A stretch of DNA of 64,000 nucleotides from assembly GCF_035818675.1 (NCBI RefSeq), contig NZ_JAYKZZ010000009.1, positions 1-64,000 of the forward strand, read 5' to 3'. Made by a program: the position numbers and the translations under genes. Shown piece after piece: positions 42,431 through 52,595 of the stretch (position 1 is its first letter; each line of letters starts with the position of its first letter). Below the pieces are notes generated by a model. It was not told where the DNA came from, ran no database searches, and saw only the letters and a program-made list of their open reading frames with translations. The DNA comes from Parapedobacter flavus (GTDB lineage: Bacteria; Bacteroidota; Bacteroidia; Sphingobacteriales; Sphingobacteriaceae).

Positions 42431-45400
42431 TTAAGCCACTTCTCGCATATCGACAGCGACCACACGTGAAATACCCTGTTCAACCATGGTGACCCCATAG
42501 ATAATGTCTGTGCTGGCTATCGTGCGCTTATTGTGCGACACGATGATAAATTGCGATTGATCGGAAAACTTGCGGATAATGTTATTGAATTTGTCGATGT
42601 TGGTATCATCCAGCGGTGCGTCTACCTCATCAAAGATACAAAACGGTGCGGGTTTGAGGAGGTACAAGGCGAACAACAGTGCTGTCGACGTGAGCGTTTT
42701 TTCCCCACCCGATAGCTGGTTGATCGAGAGTGGCCGCTTTCCCTTGGGGCGTGCCATGATATCGATATCGGATTCCAATGGGTTTTCCGGGTCGGTGAGG
42801 ATAAGGTCACACGTATCCTCTTCGTTGAAGAGCGAGCGGAACACCGTGGTGAAATTGTCGCGGACGCGCGTAAATGCGGCCATGAATTTCTCGCGGGCGG
42901 TATCATCGATTTCCTGGATGGTTTCCAATAGCGAGTTTTTTGCGTCGATTAAATCCTGTTTTTCCTTGATAATAAAGGTGTAACGCTCGTTCATCTCTTG
43001 GTAAGCTTCCATCGCCATCGGGTTGATGTTGCCGAAGTCGTCCAATTGCCGCCGCAGCTTGTCGGTTTTTTGGCGAACCGTCTCTTCATCGTCATATAGC
43101 CCTGTTTCGGCTTCGCTATTTTCCGTATCGGGTGAGGCAAGGTCATTGATATCGACGGAGAATTCGACAGCCAACCGTTCTTTCAATGCATTTAGGTCGA
43201 GTTTTAGGGTTGTCTTCTTATCGCGGAGCTCCTCAAACAGCAAGCTCATCTGTTCTTTCTGCCGACGTAATTGGGTAACCTGTTCTTCCGCTTCATTGAT
43301 TTTCCCTCGCAACGCGTAATAGTCTTCTTCTATCTCCTGCAGGCCTTTTTCGTAAGCTTCCTTCTGGGTATACATGGCCACCAGGTCCTCATCAGTGTCA
43401 TCAACATGCTGTAACGTGTCTTTAATCGCGGCCTGTACCTGGTCGTATTCCACTGCGTTTTTGGTCGTTCGGCTTTCGTACGTTTCTCGCAGGCTTTCGC
43501 GGTATTCAAGATCTTTCGTAATGCCTCCTACCGCATTTTGCTGCTGGTGAAAGCGAATGTTTTCTTGGTTGAATGCCGACGATTTATCTGTAAGCGCGTC
43601 CGATAGTTCCTGGTAGGCAAGCTGTATTTCTTGCAATGCGGTACCACTATTCGCTTTTGCTGCACGCAGCATCTCGAGCCGGGGCTCTGCTGCGTGGAGA
43701 TCGGCTGCGATACGAGCCATTTTCTGTTCGATATCTTGCTTGCGGTTCTGGCTGTTGGTAATGAAGGCATCGTATTGTTCCTGTTTGGTTTTTACCGATA
43801 CCAATTCATTATTCAATCGGTTGAGCTGGCGGCCCAACTCTTCCATTTCCGTTTTTTGGGAGCTGCCTTTCAATGTAATCAGCTGCTGGGTGGCATCGTC
43901 CAGCGCCGCCTGTTGTTTGGTGATGCGCTGGCCCAATGACTTGATGTCTTTTGCCATATTTTCCAAGTTCTTTGCGCGACCGATGCGCTTACCTTCAAAT
44001 AACCCTACGGAACCGCCCGACAAGCCGAGTCGGTTTTTGTTGAATTTGCCGCTCTTATGGAGCACGACAATAGCCTCACGAGGTAGTTCGCTGTCCAGCA
44101 CCTGCTCGTCATCGGTAGGGAGCAGGTATACATTATGTAGTAATATGCGGCACAAGGGGAGGTACCGTTCTTCTACACTGATGATACCCAATGCCGGGAT
44201 GAGCGACTCATCGACGTGCGTTGCTGGTGTTGTATCGGGAATACGACTAATGGCGTCAAGTACAAAAAAATTGGCCCGTCCACGTGCTGCATCACTAAGC
44301 AGCCGAATGGCGTGAACTGCTTCATCCTGCTGTTGCACCACGTAATGGTTCATGTAGGGCTCCAAGTAGTTCTCAATGGCAATCCGATAGTCTTCTTGGC
44401 AGAAAAGGATATCTGAAAATAAAGGATACGGGTATTTCCAGCCTGCATTTTTACGTAAGAAGCGTATCGACTCGGGAAATCCTTCGAGGTTATCTACCAG
44501 TGACTTGGTAAGGTTATATTCGTTCTGCTTGGCATCAAGTTGCCGGTTGTCGCGCATGAGTTCCCCACTAAGGGATTGAATAGTGGTTTCCGTGCCGGTT
44601 ACCTTTTCCTGAAGGGCGGTTTCGGCCTCGGAGGTGGTATCGTAAGCCTGCTGCACCGCTTCTGTCTGGCCCTCGAGATCGGCCACCAGCGCATTAAATT
44701 GATCGAGTTCAGCGGTTTTGGATTCAGCGTCAGTTACGTTGCGCAGACTTTCCTGCGCAAGTGCATCATGCTGGATACGTAATACAGCAACCTCCTTTTC
44801 CAGTTTGTATATTTCGTTCTGTTCGTCGTTGTGCTGGCGTGTCGCCCCGTCGAGCTTTTGTTTGGCGGTGTGCTGCTGTCCCCGTAGTTCGTCGACCGCT
44901 GCCCGATGCTGCTCTAGGATTACAGAGATGCCATCTAGCTTTTGTTGTGCCTCCAGGTGTTCTTCATGGAGGCGTTTAATGTTGTAAAGCACATGGTTGA
45001 GCTGTTGCCGGTCTTGCGATAGCTCGCCAATGATACGGGCCTCTTTATCCTTCAGGTTACGCAGCTGCTCGTTTTTGACCTTCTTATCGCTTTCGTATGC
45101 CCTGATCTTCGCAACATATTCGTTGGTGGCTCGCTGTTGTGCGGCAAGGTTTTTCTCCTTGACGAGGCTTTGTTGCTTCAGCTGCTGGATAAGTGCCTCC
45201 AATTGTGCTGTTTCGGCATTGATGCGGGTCTGTTCGGTGCGATGTGTAAGCTCTTGGGCATCGAGCGCGGCCAGTGACTCACTGAAATGGCCAATGCGAT
45301 AGCTGGCCAACGCCAAACTCAAGGCCTTGTACTGGTCTTTAAGGCGGTAGTACCGTTCGGCTTTCTTCGCTTGGTTTTCTAACGTCTTTAGGTTTTTCTC

Positions 45401-45994
45401 AATTTCAAAAAGTAGGTCATCTACCCGCGACAAATCATTTTCGGTCTCTCTTAGCTTATTGATTGTTTGCTTTTTACGGACTTTATATTTAGAAATACCT
45501 GACGCTTCTTCAAATAGCATCCGACGCGAGTTTTCTTTGTTGTTGATGATCTCATCGATCATCTTCAATTCGATGATGGAATAGGTGTCGGTCCCGATGC
45601 CTGTGTCTAAGAAAAGGTCTGTGATATCCTTGAGACGGCACTTCACGTCGTTGAGCCGATACTCACTGTCACCGCTGCGATACAATTTCCGCGTAATGGT
45701 GACTTGGGAGAACTCAGTGGGTAAGATATTTTTCGTGTTGTCGAATGAAAGTGATACTTCAGCCAGATTGGAGGCTTTGCGATTTTTGGTTCCGTTGAAA
45801 ATAATATTTTCCATCTTTTCGGAACGTAAAACGCGCGTACTTTGCTCACCTAAGACCCAACGGATGGCATCGACGACATTGGATTTCCCACAACCATTGG
45901 GCCCCACGATGGCGGTTACACCTTCATTGAAATGGATGGTAATCTTGTCGCCAAAACTTTTAAAACCCTTTATTTCGAGTTTGGTTAATTGCAT
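42431..45994 (-). CDS. smc: Chromosome segregation protein SMC
   Basis: 1,187 residues, full length. The N-terminal head has Walker A GPNGCGKS (31-38). Two long coiled coils flank a hinge around 520-680. The C-terminal head carries the ABC signature LSGGEKTLTSTALLFALYLL and Walker B FCIFDEVDAPLDDTN. With ScpA and ScpB it loads on DNA and compacts the chromosome. The partners are not in the window. Confidence 0.97.
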   Translation of the reverse strand: MQLTKLEIKGFKSFGDKITIHFNEGVTAIVGPNGCGKSNVVDAIRWVLGEQSTRVLRSEKMENIIFNGTKNRKASNLAEVSLSFDNTKNILPTEFSQVTITRKLYRSGDSEYRLNDVKCRLKDITDLFLDTGIGTDTYSIIELKMIDEIINNKENSRRMLFEEASGISKYKVRKKQTINKLRETENDLSRVDDLLFEIEKNLKTLENQAKKAERYYRLKDQYKALSLALASYRIGHFSESLAALDAQELTHRTEQTRINAETAQLEALIQQLKQQSLVKEKNLAAQQRATNEYVAKIRAYESDKKVKNEQLRNLKDKEARIIGELSQDRQQLNHVLYNIKRLHEEHLEAQQKLDGISVILEQHRAAVDELRGQQHTAKQKLDGATRQHNDEQNEIYKLEKEVAVLRIQHDALAQESLRNVTDAESKTAELDQFNALVADLEGQTEAVQQAYDTTSEAETALQEKVTGTETTIQSLSGELMRDNRQLDAKQNEYNLTKSLVDNLEGFPESIRFLRKNAGWKYPYPLFSDILFCQEDYRIAIENYLEPYMNHYVVQQQDEAVHAIRLLSDAARGRANFFVLDAISRIPDTTPATHVDESLIPALGIISVEERYLPLCRILLHNVYLLPTDDEQVLDSELPREAIVVLHKSGKFNKNRLGLSGGSVGLFEGKRIGRAKNLENMAKDIKSLGQRITKQQAALDDATQQLITLKGSSQKTEMEELGRQLNRLNNELVSVKTKQEQYDAFITNSQNRKQDIEQKMARIAADLHAAEPRLEMLRAAKANSGTALQEIQLAYQELSDALTDKSSAFNQENIRFHQQQNAVGGITKDLEYRESLRETYESRTTKNAVEYDQVQAAIKDTLQHVDDTDEDLVAMYTQKEAYEKGLQEIEEDYYALRGKINEAEEQVTQLRRQKEQMSLLFEELRDKKTTLKLDLNALKERLAVEFSVDINDLASPDTENSEAETGLYDDEETVRQKTDKLRRQLDDFGNINPMAMEAYQEMNERYTFIIKEKQDLIDAKNSLLETIQEIDDTAREKFMAAFTRVRDNFTTVFRSLFNEEDTCDLILTDPENPLESDIDIMARPKGKRPLSINQLSGGEKTLTSTALLFALYLLKPAPFCIFDEVDAPLDDTNIDKFNNIIRKFSDQSQFIIVSHNKRTIASTDIIYGVTMVEQGISRVVAVDMREVA

Positions 45995-46197
45995 CTATGC
46001 CAATCGTTCCTTTCGTTCTTCCTGTTGCGAATTTAAGAAATTGGTTTGAATTTTTTTCTTCATACTGCTTAACATCAGCATGGTTTGTTAAATGATGCTT
46101 TTCGGTACCGCTGGGGTGTGGAGCAGGAAGGTGCAGGATAGGCTCTTTCGTTATTTTTCGTTATTTAGTGAGCAGATAAAGCATTATAGACCAATCG

Positions 46198-48693
46198 ATG
46201 ATTAAACAGACGTTACCTGTAAAACCGCGGTTGTTAGCCGGTTTAGTGTTGCTGCAGTTACTTGCACATGCAGTATGCGCGCAACCCGAAGCGCCCGTGA
46301 ACGAACCCGAAGCGATATGGTGGGGATGGGAATTTGTGGGGCGATTACATCCCATGTTGGTGCATTTCCCGGTTTCATTGTTGTTGATTGCCACCATCAT
46401 GGAGGTTTTGACCTTCCGCCGTTTTCATTCGCAACTGCGCGTCGGCATCAATTGGCTCGTTTTTATTGGCAGTACGAGCGCCATCATCGCAGCGATATGT
46501 GGTTGGATGCTTGCGTGGTCTGGCGAATATGGAGGCGATACATTCTACGCACATCAATGGGCTGGGACCGCCACCGCGGTCTTAGGCGCCATGGCTGGGT
46601 TGCTATTATGGGCGATGGTTCGGAAGGGGCGGATGGCTTTACGCAAGGCATACCAAGTTACCTTGTTTCTTTCATCCGTAGGCGTCTTTCTCGCCGGCCA
46701 TTATGGTGGATCCATTACCCACGGGCAAGACTATCTCCTTGGTGTGACACCTTGGGCGGCGGAAGATGAACAGCTGGCAGCCCTGGGCGACCCCTCAACA
46801 AACGTAGCATGGCAGTCGTTCGCCCAACTTGATACGTTGGATGAGCGACAGGAGGCCGAGTTGAATCTGGGCGTTCGCACGGTACTGGCGCACCGTTGTT
46901 TCCAATGCCATAGTAGCGACAAGATGGAAGGGAAATTGCGCCTCGACCAACGGGAGTTTGTTTTTCAGGGTGGGGAATCAGGACCGATTATCGTGCCTGG
47001 CGATGTGGAAAATAGTGAGTTGGTGCGTCGCATTACGCTGCCCCCAGGGCATAAGGAGGCCATGCCCGGAAAAGGCAAACCATTGGATGAGAATGAAATT
47101 AATTTGATCAAACTTTGGGTAGCAAAGGGTGCACCATGGCCCGAGCACATCCAAGGGATTTTTCCCGTGGCGCCGTTGGAACCGCGGCGCCCCGAACTGC
47201 CTGCAATAGCCAACGGACTGGAAAATCCCATTGATCGTTGGGTCAATGCATATTTTGGAAACAATCAATTGACATGGCCCGATGCCGTGGACGACCGGGT
47301 GTTCCTCCGCCGAATTTATTTCGACCTGATCGGATTACCACCGACGCCACAGGAACTGCGCGAATTCCAAGAAGACCGTCACCCCGATAAACGTGCGCAG
47401 GTCGCCGCCGAATTATTGGGCCGCAACGCGGATTACGCCTTGCATTGGACCACCTTCTGGAACGACCTACTACGCAACGATTATACCGGCCCGGGTTACA
47501 TCACGAATGGCCGCTTCAACATTTCCGACTGGTTGTACCGGTCGCTCGCCGACAACAAACCCTACGACCAATTCGTAAAAGAACTGCTGAACCCTGATGA
47601 ATCGTCAAAAGGATTCATCAAGGGCATCGCTTGGCGGGGGGCGGTCAACAGCAGCCAAACCACCGCGATGCAAGCTGCGCAGAACGTATCGCAAGCGTTG
47701 CTGGGCGTCAACCTGAAGTGTGCCTCGTGCCACGATAGCTTTGTAAGCGATTGGAAATTGGACGATGCCTACGCCTTTGCCAATATCTTCTCCGACACGA
47801 CCCTTGCCATAGCACGCTGTGATATTCCCACCGGCCAAATGGCCGATACCCGGCTGCTTTGGCCCGAGTTGGGAAACATCACCAAAAATGGATCGGTCAA
47901 GGAAAAATCACGAGAACTGGCAACGCTGCTCACGCAGCCCGAAAACGGACGTTTGTACCGCACGCTGGTAAACCGGATTTGGGCACAATTGATGGGACGC
48001 GGTATCGTGGCACCCACAGACGAAATGGATAATGAGCCCTGGAGCCAGGATTTACTCGATTGGCTGGCGGTGCATTTCGTAGATAATGCTTATGATGTGA
48101 AGCATCTGCTTTACCTGATCACCACATCGGAAACCTATCAGCTTCCTTCTGTTGCCATTGCGGATCCGGCGACCATCAATAAGCCTGATTTTGTATTTAC
48201 CGGCGCACTGAAAAGAAAGCTTACCGCTGAGCAGTATGCCGATGCGGTCAGCACAATCGTACATCCATTGTATCCTACGGCTTCATTGATGTACAACCCC
48301 GAAGGTGATACGACGTCGTTTGAGGAGTCGCATTCGTTTGTGCGTGCGGCACTGGTGCAAAACGATCCCTTCCTCACCGCGCTGGGCCGACCGAGCCGCG
48401 AGAATATCATTAGCGTGCGCGACGGCCAGGCGACGCTGTTGCAAGCAATGGAACTCACCAATGGGTCGTTATTGAACGAAACGTTAATAAAGGGTGCACA
48501 GGAATGGATGGCCACCCACAGAGACGCGGACGGACTGATCACCGCAGTATTTATGCAAAGCGTTGGGCGAATGCCCTCGGAAGATGAACGCGACGTATCA
48601 CGTAAAATCCTCGGCGAGAAGATGGACGCCACCAGCGTACAGGATCTGCTATGGTCGGTGGTGTTATTACCCGAATTTCAATTTATTGAATAA
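46198..48693 (+). CDS. DUF2231/PSCyt1-PSCyt2-PSD1 cytochrome-like protein
   Basis: 831 residues. A signal peptide is followed by a DUF2231 membrane part (HPMLVHFPVSLLLIATIMEV, four helices to about 185). A c-type haem motif CFQCH (234-238) starts the PSCyt1 domain, then PSCyt2/DUF1549 (ADALRNDY-type block WNDLLRNDYTGPGYI, 340-515) with a second haem-like motif CASCH (508-512), and PSD1/DUF1553 at 575-831 (LYRTLVNRIWAQLMGRGIVA). Such proteins, first described in planctomycetes, are thought to take part in electron transfer with a DUF1501 partner, which follows 7 bp later. Confidence 0.88.
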   Translation: MIKQTLPVKPRLLAGLVLLQLLAHAVCAQPEAPVNEPEAIWWGWEFVGRLHPMLVHFPVSLLLIATIMEVLTFRRFHSQLRVGINWLVFIGSTSAIIAAICGWMLAWSGEYGGDTFYAHQWAGTATAVLGAMAGLLLWAMVRKGRMALRKAYQVTLFLSSVGVFLAGHYGGSITHGQDYLLGVTPWAAEDEQLAALGDPSTNVAWQSFAQLDTLDERQEAELNLGVRTVLAHRCFQCHSSDKMEGKLRLDQREFVFQGGESGPIIVPGDVENSELVRRITLPPGHKEAMPGKGKPLDENEINLIKLWVAKGAPWPEHIQGIFPVAPLEPRRPELPAIANGLENPIDRWVNAYFGNNQLTWPDAVDDRVFLRRIYFDLIGLPPTPQELREFQEDRHPDKRAQVAAELLGRNADYALHWTTFWNDLLRNDYTGPGYITNGRFNISDWLYRSLADNKPYDQFVKELLNPDESSKGFIKGIAWRGAVNSSQTTAMQAAQNVSQALLGVNLKCASCHDSFVSDWKLDDAYAFANIFSDTTLAIARCDIPTGQMADTRLLWPELGNITKNGSVKEKSRELATLLTQPENGRLYRTLVNRIWAQLMGRGIVAPTDEMDNEPWSQDLLDWLAVHFVDNAYDVKHLLYLITTSETYQLPSVAIADPATINKPDFVFTGALKRKLTAEQYADAVSTIVHPLYPTASLMYNPEGDTTSFEESHSFVRAALVQNDPFLTALGRPSRENIISVRDGQATLLQAMELTNGSLLNETLIKGAQEWMATHRDADGLITAVFMQSVGRMPSEDERDVSRKILGEKMDATSVQDLLWSVVLLPEFQFIE

Positions 48694-48700
48694 TATAGTT

Positions 48701-50119
48701 ATGAACCGATATTACAACCGGCGGAATTTTTTGAAAACGGCAACTGCTGGCACCTTGGGCGCATTAGCCGCCGGTGCACCGCTTGCCGGCTTTCTAAATT
48801 CGTGCTCCGGAACCCAAGCGAGCGCCGACGCGGTCATCCTGCTTTGGATGGCTGGCGGCATGGCCCATACCGATACCTTCGACCCAAAGGCATACACACC
48901 GTATGAAAAAGGCTTGGATTCCAATCGGGTATTGAGCACCTTTCCATCCATTCCCACGGCATTGGATGGCATCCATTTTTCAGAAGGATTGGAATCCATT
49001 GCCTCGTTGATGGATAAGGGTACATTGATCCGTTCTTACGTGGCTGCCGATTTAGGGCATATCCTGCATTCACGGCACCAATATCATTGGCACACGTGTT
49101 ACGAACCCCCTCAGACGGTTTCGGCTCCACACATCGGTGCATGGATCGCGCAGGCTCTTGGTCCCAAAAACCCGGTAATACCCCCATTTATCGATATCGG
49201 TCAACGGATGACGGTAGGCGAAGCCGAAGAACTAAAGGCTTTCCATACGGCCGGCTTCTTGGGCAGCGAATACGGACCGTTCATGATTCCCGACCCCTCC
49301 GCTGGACTAGACGCCGTAAAACCACCCGCAGGGATGTCTTTTAGCCGCTTTGAACGGCGCAACCAGTTATATAACGAGCTGTTGAACCAGCATCCGGTTG
49401 GTGACTACGGGAGCGATTACCAAAGAGAATCGTTCAAACGGTCTATGGAACAGGCATACATGCTGCTCAAATCGCCAGAGGCCAAGGCGTTCGATTTGCG
49501 GGAGGAGCCCGAGGAACAGTACGCGGTGTACAACACCGGGAAATTCGGATTGGGGTGTTTGATGGCACGGAGGCTTGTCGAACAAGGCGCACGTTTTATC
49601 AGCGTCACCACCGAGTATGAGCCATTTATGGGATGGGATACCCACGAAAATGGTCATGTACGCGTTGGTGATATGAAAAAACTCATCGATGCTCCTGTTG
49701 CTCAGCTCATCAAAGATCTCGACGAAAGTGGGCATTTAGATCGTACATTGATCGTTATTGCCAGTGAATTCAGCCGCGACATGGTGATGGAAGGGCGTCC
49801 CGGCGCCGAAGTGAAGCATCAGGTAGAGCAACCCGATGTGATTAACGATATCCGGAACTACGGTATGCACCGCCATTTTACCGATGGATGTTCGATATTA
49901 ATGTTCGGCGGCGGAATTAAAAAAGGGTCGGTTTTCGGTAAAACAGCGGATGAGCGGCCGTGTAAAACCATCGAAAACCCCATCCGTATTGAGCAGATTC
50001 ACCAATCGATTTACCATGCTTTGGGCATCGATCCGCAAAAACACGCGATGGTGGAGGGGAGGCCATTCTATACCACCCCTGATGGTGTACACCTGCCGGA
50101 GATGGCATTGTTTGCGTAG
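48701..50119 (+). CDS. DUF1501-family protein with twin-arginine-like signal
   Basis: 472 residues from ATG 48701. A Tat-like signal (NRRNFLKTATAGTLGALAAG) ends in a lipobox-like NSCS. The body is the alkaline-phosphatase-like fold of DUF1501, with LLWMAGGMAHTDTFDPK, DTHENGHVRVGDMKKLIDAP and VIASEFSRDMV. It is always paired with PSCyt-type proteins. The two likely form one exported oxidoreductase or sulfatase-like unit; the reaction is unknown. Confidence 0.88.
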   Translation: MNRYYNRRNFLKTATAGTLGALAAGAPLAGFLNSCSGTQASADAVILLWMAGGMAHTDTFDPKAYTPYEKGLDSNRVLSTFPSIPTALDGIHFSEGLESIASLMDKGTLIRSYVAADLGHILHSRHQYHWHTCYEPPQTVSAPHIGAWIAQALGPKNPVIPPFIDIGQRMTVGEAEELKAFHTAGFLGSEYGPFMIPDPSAGLDAVKPPAGMSFSRFERRNQLYNELLNQHPVGDYGSDYQRESFKRSMEQAYMLLKSPEAKAFDLREEPEEQYAVYNTGKFGLGCLMARRLVEQGARFISVTTEYEPFMGWDTHENGHVRVGDMKKLIDAPVAQLIKDLDESGHLDRTLIVIASEFSRDMVMEGRPGAEVKHQVEQPDVINDIRNYGMHRHFTDGCSILMFGGGIKKGSVFGKTADERPCKTIENPIRIEQIHQSIYHALGIDPQKHAMVEGRPFYTTPDGVHLPEMALFA

Positions 50120-50308
50120 CTGGTGGCCATGCGTTAAAAAAATATTACGGCGGATACAATACGATCCCACCATACACGTTATTACTACAGTAAGTTTGTC
50201 TTTTCATAATTAGGTTTATAATTGGTTAGTTTTGAAGGCCTCGGTCCGCCCGGATCGAGGTTCTTCTTTTTAGGCATAACGATTGCGGTGACCTTCGAAA
50301 CGCAAATG

Positions 50309-51163
50309 ATGAATATTGTTAAAATTTCTGGAGCACTACTTGCCATCACCCTGTACCTGTCGGCGTGTACGAAAGATAAGCAGACGGAAGCATATTCCGT
50401 TGAAGAGGATGTTGTCTTGAAAGATGTGTCTTACGGCGACCACGAACAACAGCGCATGGATGTTTACCTCCCAGCGGGCAGGAACCGGAATGACACTAAA
50501 ATGTTTGTATTTATCCATGGCGGAGGATGGACGGGCGGTGATAAAGGCGACCTACAGTTTACTGACGACAGTTTTCAGGCATTGAAAGCACAGTTTCCAG
50601 CGTTCGCCTTCGTGAACCTGAATTATCGGCTGGTCGCCGGCGAAGATAACCGATACCCAGCAGCTGAAAACGATGTGAAGCAGGCCATGAATTACCTGTA
50701 CCGCCAATTGGAGTCTTACCAATTGTCGTCAAACACCTACCTTGCCGGCGGGAGCGCTGGTGCACACCTCGCGGCGTTACATACCTTGAAAAACAACGAG
50801 AACGATCATATAAAAGGTTGTATCGCGATTGCGGGTGTTTACGATATGGTGTCGCTCTACGAACAAGGTGGCCCGGAAGCCCGGCAGATTGTTGCGGGAT
50901 TTATGGGCGGCACACCGGCCGATCAAGCCGATCGGTATGCACAAGCATCCCCCGTCAATTTCATTACGCCATCGAGTGCGAAATTCCTCCTCATGCATGG
51001 CATGGAAGATGCCTTAGTGCCGGTGTCGCAAGCTTATGAATTCCGAGATGCACTTGCAGCGCATGGCGTGGATTATACCGAATTTACGTATTCAGGCGGC
51101 CATGGTATCCCGCCCGAACATCTTGTCGAAGCATTCGAACATATCGCTGCTTTCCTACGCTAG
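50309..51163 (+). CDS. Alpha/beta-hydrolase lipoprotein (esterase, BD-FAE-like)
   Basis: 284 residues from the second of two adjacent ATG codons. A lipoprotein signal (ISGALLAITLYLSAC) is followed by a hydrolase core: oxyanion hole HGGGW (70-74) and nucleophile Ser149 in GGSAGAH. The likely acid is Asp in HGMEDALVP and the base His in GGHGIPPEH. The family includes feruloyl and acetyl-xylan-type esterases. Probably anchored in the outer membrane. Single gene. Confidence 0.85.
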   Translation: MNIVKISGALLAITLYLSACTKDKQTEAYSVEEDVVLKDVSYGDHEQQRMDVYLPAGRNRNDTKMFVFIHGGGWTGGDKGDLQFTDDSFQALKAQFPAFAFVNLNYRLVAGEDNRYPAAENDVKQAMNYLYRQLESYQLSSNTYLAGGSAGAHLAALHTLKNNENDHIKGCIAIAGVYDMVSLYEQGGPEARQIVAGFMGGTPADQADRYAQASPVNFITPSSAKFLLMHGMEDALVPVSQAYEFRDALAAHGVDYTEFTYSGGHGIPPEHLVEAFEHIAAFLR

Positions 51164-51186
51164 CCTGGGCTACTCGGCACACCGGG

Positions 51187-51741
51187 TCAGTGAAGTTTGT
51201 TAAACCAATCGATGTAGGCGTCTACGGCCTGTTGGAGGAACGCTCGGGTTTCCTCATTTGTGAGGTTCCCGGTCTCATCAAAAGCATCTTTCATATTTGG
51301 GAGGTAGACTTCCGGCTGCTGCATGGCGGGTACGTTGAGGAACACCAAGCATTGCCGGAGGTGGTGGTTGGCGCCGAAGGCGGAGAGGTTACCGGGCGAG
51401 TTGCTGAATACGGCGCCGGGCTTTCCATTCCACATGTTCTTGCCGTAGGGGCGCGACCCAACGTCCAGCGCATTTTTCAGGACACCGGGTATCGAACGGT
51501 TGTATTCGGGGGTAACGAAAATCACACCGTCGAGCGCTCCGATCACATCCCGGAATACGGTATACGATTCGGGCACACGGTCTTCATCATCGAAATCCTG
51601 GTTATAGACAGGAAGGTCATCAAGTGGGATCATGTTGAATGCAAACCCGGAAGGTGCCATCGCGGTGATGGCGTTGGCCAGTTTCTTAGAAAACGACGCT
51701 TTGCGTAGGCTGCCTGCAATAATTCCTATGGTGTTACTCAT
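51187..51741 (-). CDS. NADPH-dependent FMN reductase family protein
   Basis: 184 residues, flavodoxin fold. GIIAGSLRKASFSKKLANAI is the FMN phosphate loop, and the VTPEYNRSIPGVLKNALDVG segment is the family signature. It probably reduces quinones, azo dyes or chromate with NADPH in the cytosol. It is divergent from ku, 92 bp apart. Confidence 0.9.
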   Translation of the reverse strand: MSNTIGIIAGSLRKASFSKKLANAITAMAPSGFAFNMIPLDDLPVYNQDFDDEDRVPESYTVFRDVIGALDGVIFVTPEYNRSIPGVLKNALDVGSRPYGKNMWNGKPGAVFSNSPGNLSAFGANHHLRQCLVFLNVPAMQQPEVYLPNMKDAFDETGNLTNEETRAFLQQAVDAYIDWFNKLH

Positions 51742-51833
51742 CAGATTTTTGTTTTTTGTGTTAATCGATCATGGTTCTCCCGATTAAAGAACAAACACCA
51801 CTGCCGATTGTTTACCCTTGTAAAATCAAAACG

Positions 51834-52586
51834 ATGAGAGCCATTTGGACAGGTGCTATCGGCTTCGGCCTGGTGAACATACCCATAAAAATATACAGTG
51901 CAACCCAAGAAAATCGGCCTGATTTCGACCTGCTGGAACGGAAGTCCCTTGACCGGGTGCGGTACAAACGGGTGAACGAACGCACGGGAAAGGAAGTAGA
52001 CTGGGATGATATCGTGAAAGGTCATTACCTGAAAGATCGGTATATTGTGGTGGAAGATGCAGATTTCGAAGAGGCAAGCCCCGAGAAGACGAAGACCATC
52101 AACCTGCAGTCGTTCGTTAATGAGTCGGCCATCGATAGCGTCTATTTTGAAACGCCGTATTACCTGAGCCCGCAGAAAGGCGGTGAGAAGGCCTATTCAC
52201 TGCTGTACCGTGCACTGGCCAAAACAAAAAAGGCGGCGCTCTCTACCTTTGTGATGCGTAGCACCGAGAGTCTGGCCATAATAAGGCCACATGATAAGCT
52301 TTTGTTGCTTAACCGCCTCCGTTTCCATGAGGAAATCCGGCCGGCATCAGATGCAGGCATTACCCTTTCAACGGTTTCGAAAGCCGAAATGGACATGGCG
52401 GTGAAGCTGATCAAGCAACATACCGGTGATTTCAATGTGGAGGACTACCGCGACGAATACAGCAAGGAGCTGATGAAACTCATCCGCGCGAAGGCCAAGG
52501 GCAAACGGCCTACGGTGAGGAAACTCAAAAAGAAGCCCAAAGCATCAACGGATCTGCTGGAGCAACTGAAAGCAAGCCTTGGATAA
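51834..52586 (+). CDS. ku: Non-homologous end-joining protein Ku
   Basis: 250 residues from ATG 51834, chosen because Ku proteins begin MRAIWTGAIGFGLVNIPIKI. The barrel-like core continues with FDLLERKSLDRVRYKRVNER and YYLSPQKGGEKAYSLLYRAL, and a basic tail (RAKAKGKRPTVRKLKKKPKA) ends the protein. A Ku dimer threads onto double-strand ends and recruits LigD, whose gene follows 9 bp later. Confidence 0.95.
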   Translation: MRAIWTGAIGFGLVNIPIKIYSATQENRPDFDLLERKSLDRVRYKRVNERTGKEVDWDDIVKGHYLKDRYIVVEDADFEEASPEKTKTINLQSFVNESAIDSVYFETPYYLSPQKGGEKAYSLLYRALAKTKKAALSTFVMRSTESLAIIRPHDKLLLLNRLRFHEEIRPASDAGITLSTVSKAEMDMAVKLIKQHTGDFNVEDYRDEYSKELMKLIRAKAKGKRPTVRKLKKKPKASTDLLEQLKASLG

Positions 52587-52595
52587 TACGGACAC

